Below, in pieces: positions 13,745 to 15,009 of a stretch of 15,009 bases of DNA. The stretch spans positions 1 to 15,009 of the forward strand of contig CANQZS010000019.1 of assembly GCA_947628385.1 (NCBI GenBank). The letters run 5' to 3'. The position numbers and the translations under genes are program-made. Under the pieces are notes generated by a model. It was not told where the DNA came from. It searched no databases and was given only the letters and a program-made list of their open reading frames with translations. Positions within the stretch are counted from its first letter, which is position 1; each line of letters starts with the position of its first letter. The stretch is from an uncultured Clostridia bacterium. GTDB lineage: Bacteria > Bacillota > Clostridia > Oscillospirales > Ruminococcaceae.

Positions 13745-15009
13745 TTATTCGTCACTGTTGTCCATGCTGAGTATTACTTCACTGACAAGATTGCCCGGAA
13801 GCTGCTCATAACGAAGATGTTCAAGCGTGAACGATCCCTTTCCACGGGTTATCTGACGAAGCTGCATGGTGAAGCTCTGCATTTCCCTCATGGGAACCTC
13901 CGCTTCAATGACCGTCATTCCCTTTTTGGTATCGGGATTCATTCCGATAACTCTTCCGCGGCGCTTGTTCAGATCGCCCATTATATCGCCCGTGTTTTCA
14001 TCGGGAGCGGTAACAACAAGCTTGCCTATAGGCTCAAGTATAGTCGGATCAGCCTGCTTGAGACCCTCCTTGAACGCAATGCCTGCGGCTGTCTTGAACG
14101 CCATTTCCGAGCTGTCTACTGGGTGGTACGATCCGTCTACAAGGATCGCCTTTAGTCCCGTAACAGGGCAGCCTGCAAGCACACCCTTTTTCATGCAGTC
14201 CTGAAGTCCCTTTTCAACAGCAGGGAAAAAGTTCTTTGGAACGGCTCCTCCGAATACTCTCTCTTCAAATACCAGCTCCTCCGAGAGGCACGGCTCGAAT
14301 TCTATCCATACATGACCGTATTGTCCGTGACCGCCGCTCTGCTTCTTGTGCTTGCCCTCTACCTTTACCTTTTTGCGTATGGTCTCGCGGTATGCTATCT
14401 TAGGATCTTTCAGAACAACGTCCGCGCCGAATTTAGCCTTTAGCTTGGCAACTGCGGCGTCAAGGTGCTGCTCTCCCAGACCTGCAAGGATCTGCTCCTT
14501 GGTGAATGGATCCATTCCGTAGGAAAGAGTCTTGTCTTCCTCTGTAAGACGCTGTATTCCGGCGCTGATCTTGCTTTCATCGCCCTGTGATCTGGCTGTG
14601 ACAGCCATTCTGTAGCATGGAGCGGGGAATTCTATCTCAGGGAATTTTACGTTTATTCCCGCGCCGCATATGGTATCCGACGTAGCCGCGCCTATCTTTA
14701 CGGCTACTGCAATATCTCCGGCATATGCTTCGGAGATCTCGGTCTGCTTCTTTCCGCAGAGAGTATAGAGCTTTCCTATTTTTTCGGCGGAGCCTGAAAC
14801 CGTGTTTATATAATCGCTGTTGGCTTTGAGAACGCCGCTTATTACCTTTATGAACGACATCTTTCCTACAAACGGATCGGCAACGGTCTTGAAAACGAAT
14901 GCCGAAAGCGGAGCCGTTTCATCATAGGCTACCTCGGTGGGATCTCCGTTTCCGTCCACTGCAAAAGCGGGCTTGTTGTCAGCGGGAGCGGGGAGGAGAA
15001 GCTCTATTT
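13745..15009 (-). CDS. fusA: EF-G-like translational GTPase, FusA2 type, partial (N-terminal GTPase domain outside window)
   Basis: The 421 residues visible are the C-terminal part of an elongation factor G family protein, which acts with the ribosome in the cytosol. The tail of domain II (VFKTVADPFVGKMSF), domain III (ending around the GLGEQHLD block), domain IV with HKKQSGGHGQYGH and GSYHPVDSSEMAF, and domain V (EPIGKLVV onward) appear in order. The HKKQSGGHGQ motif and the C-terminal style point to the FusA2/EF-G2 paralogue rather than the canonical fusA, which normally sits in the rpsL-rpsG-tuf cluster. The GTPase domain of about 270 residues lies beyond 15009, so nucleotide-binding motifs cannot be checked. 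The frame continues open to the window edge, so the GTG at 14959 is internal. Confidence 0.92.
   Translation of the reverse strand, partial: IELLLPAPADNKPAFAVDGNGDPTEVAYDETAPLSAFVFKTVADPFVGKMSFIKVISGVLKANSDYINTVSGSAEKIGKLYTLCGKKQTEISEAYAGDIAVAVKIGAATSDTICGAGINVKFPEIEFPAPCYRMAVTARSQGDESKISAGIQRLTEEDKTLSYGMDPFTKEQILAGLGEQHLDAAVAKLKAKFGADVVLKDPKIAYRETIRKKVKVEGKHKKQSGGHGQYGHVWIEFEPCLSEELVFEERVFGGAVPKNFFPAVEKGLQDCMKKGVLAGCPVTGLKAILVDGSYHPVDSSEMAFKTAAGIAFKEGLKQADPTILEPIGKLVVTAPDENTGDIMGDLNKRRGRVIGMNPDTKKGMTVIEAEVPMREMQSFTMQLRQITRGKGSFTLEHLRYEQLPGNLVSEVILSMDNSDE

Noticed and set aside
1..15009. tRNA genes, CRISPR arrays, insertion sequences, prophage or toxin-antitoxin modules
   Set aside because: No cloverleaf with CCA-type end, regularly spaced repeats, transposase motifs or terminal inverted repeats were seen on reading both strands by eye. 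A covariance and repeat search was not possible here.

Overview
The window looks like chromosomal DNA from an anaerobic, spore-forming-lineage Firmicute, most probably a Clostridia member close to Ruminococcus/Oscillospiraceae. The reasons are a pyruvate:ferredoxin oxidoreductase, a SpoVAC protein, a G5/3D-domain cell-wall protein, strong AGGAGG-type ribosome binding sites, AT-rich intergenic DNA with near-perfect TTGACA-N17-TATAAT promoters, and GC-rich hairpin terminators. No mobile element, CRISPR array, tRNA or rRNA gene was seen. The genus is inferred from gene content and style, not from a database comparison.

Layout. (1) 1-2675, minus: nifJ, about three quarters of the gene; its C-terminal end lies outside the window. 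(2) 2676-3049: divergent intergenic region holding a nifJ -10 element, a GC-rich island with two mini-ORFs, and a consensus promoter for the next gene. (3) 3050-3589, plus: small HD-domain phosphohydrolase, then a terminator. (4) 3631-4142: a gene-poor stretch with three consensus plus-strand promoters and a strong terminator. The first two promoters and the terminator define a probable small RNA of about 133 nt (about 343 nt from the far promoter). The third promoter drives metG. (5) 4143-6092, plus: metG. (6) 6131-7420, minus: an MTA/SAH deaminase-type amidohydrolase. (7) 7496-7936, plus: a lone spoVAC. (8) 7949-8743, minus: a PP2C phosphatase with a GTG start. (9) 8876-9904, minus: a membrane-anchored DUF348-G5-3D wall protein. 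Its leader carries a TGTAAC-N5-TGTAAC box matching the WalR consensus, plus an overlapping palindrome. (10) 10366-11415, minus: a CPBP (CAAX-type) intramembrane protease. (11) 11547-12515, minus: a YtqA/YhcC-type radical SAM protein. (12) 12678-13622, plus: an NAD-dependent epimerase. (13) 13745-15009, minus: the C-terminal two thirds of a FusA2-type EF-G-like GTPase.

How it fits together. Most genes are single transcription units with their own promoter and terminator, so this is core-genome housekeeping DNA rather than one operon. Two loose themes recur. metG and the MTA/SAH deaminase, which are convergent, both touch methionine/SAM metabolism. The PP2C phosphatase and the 3D-domain wall protein both belong to cell-wall/sporulation physiology, with spoVAC next door. 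The strongest candidates for something undescribed are the small RNA locus upstream of metG and the WalR-like operator in the wall-protein leader.
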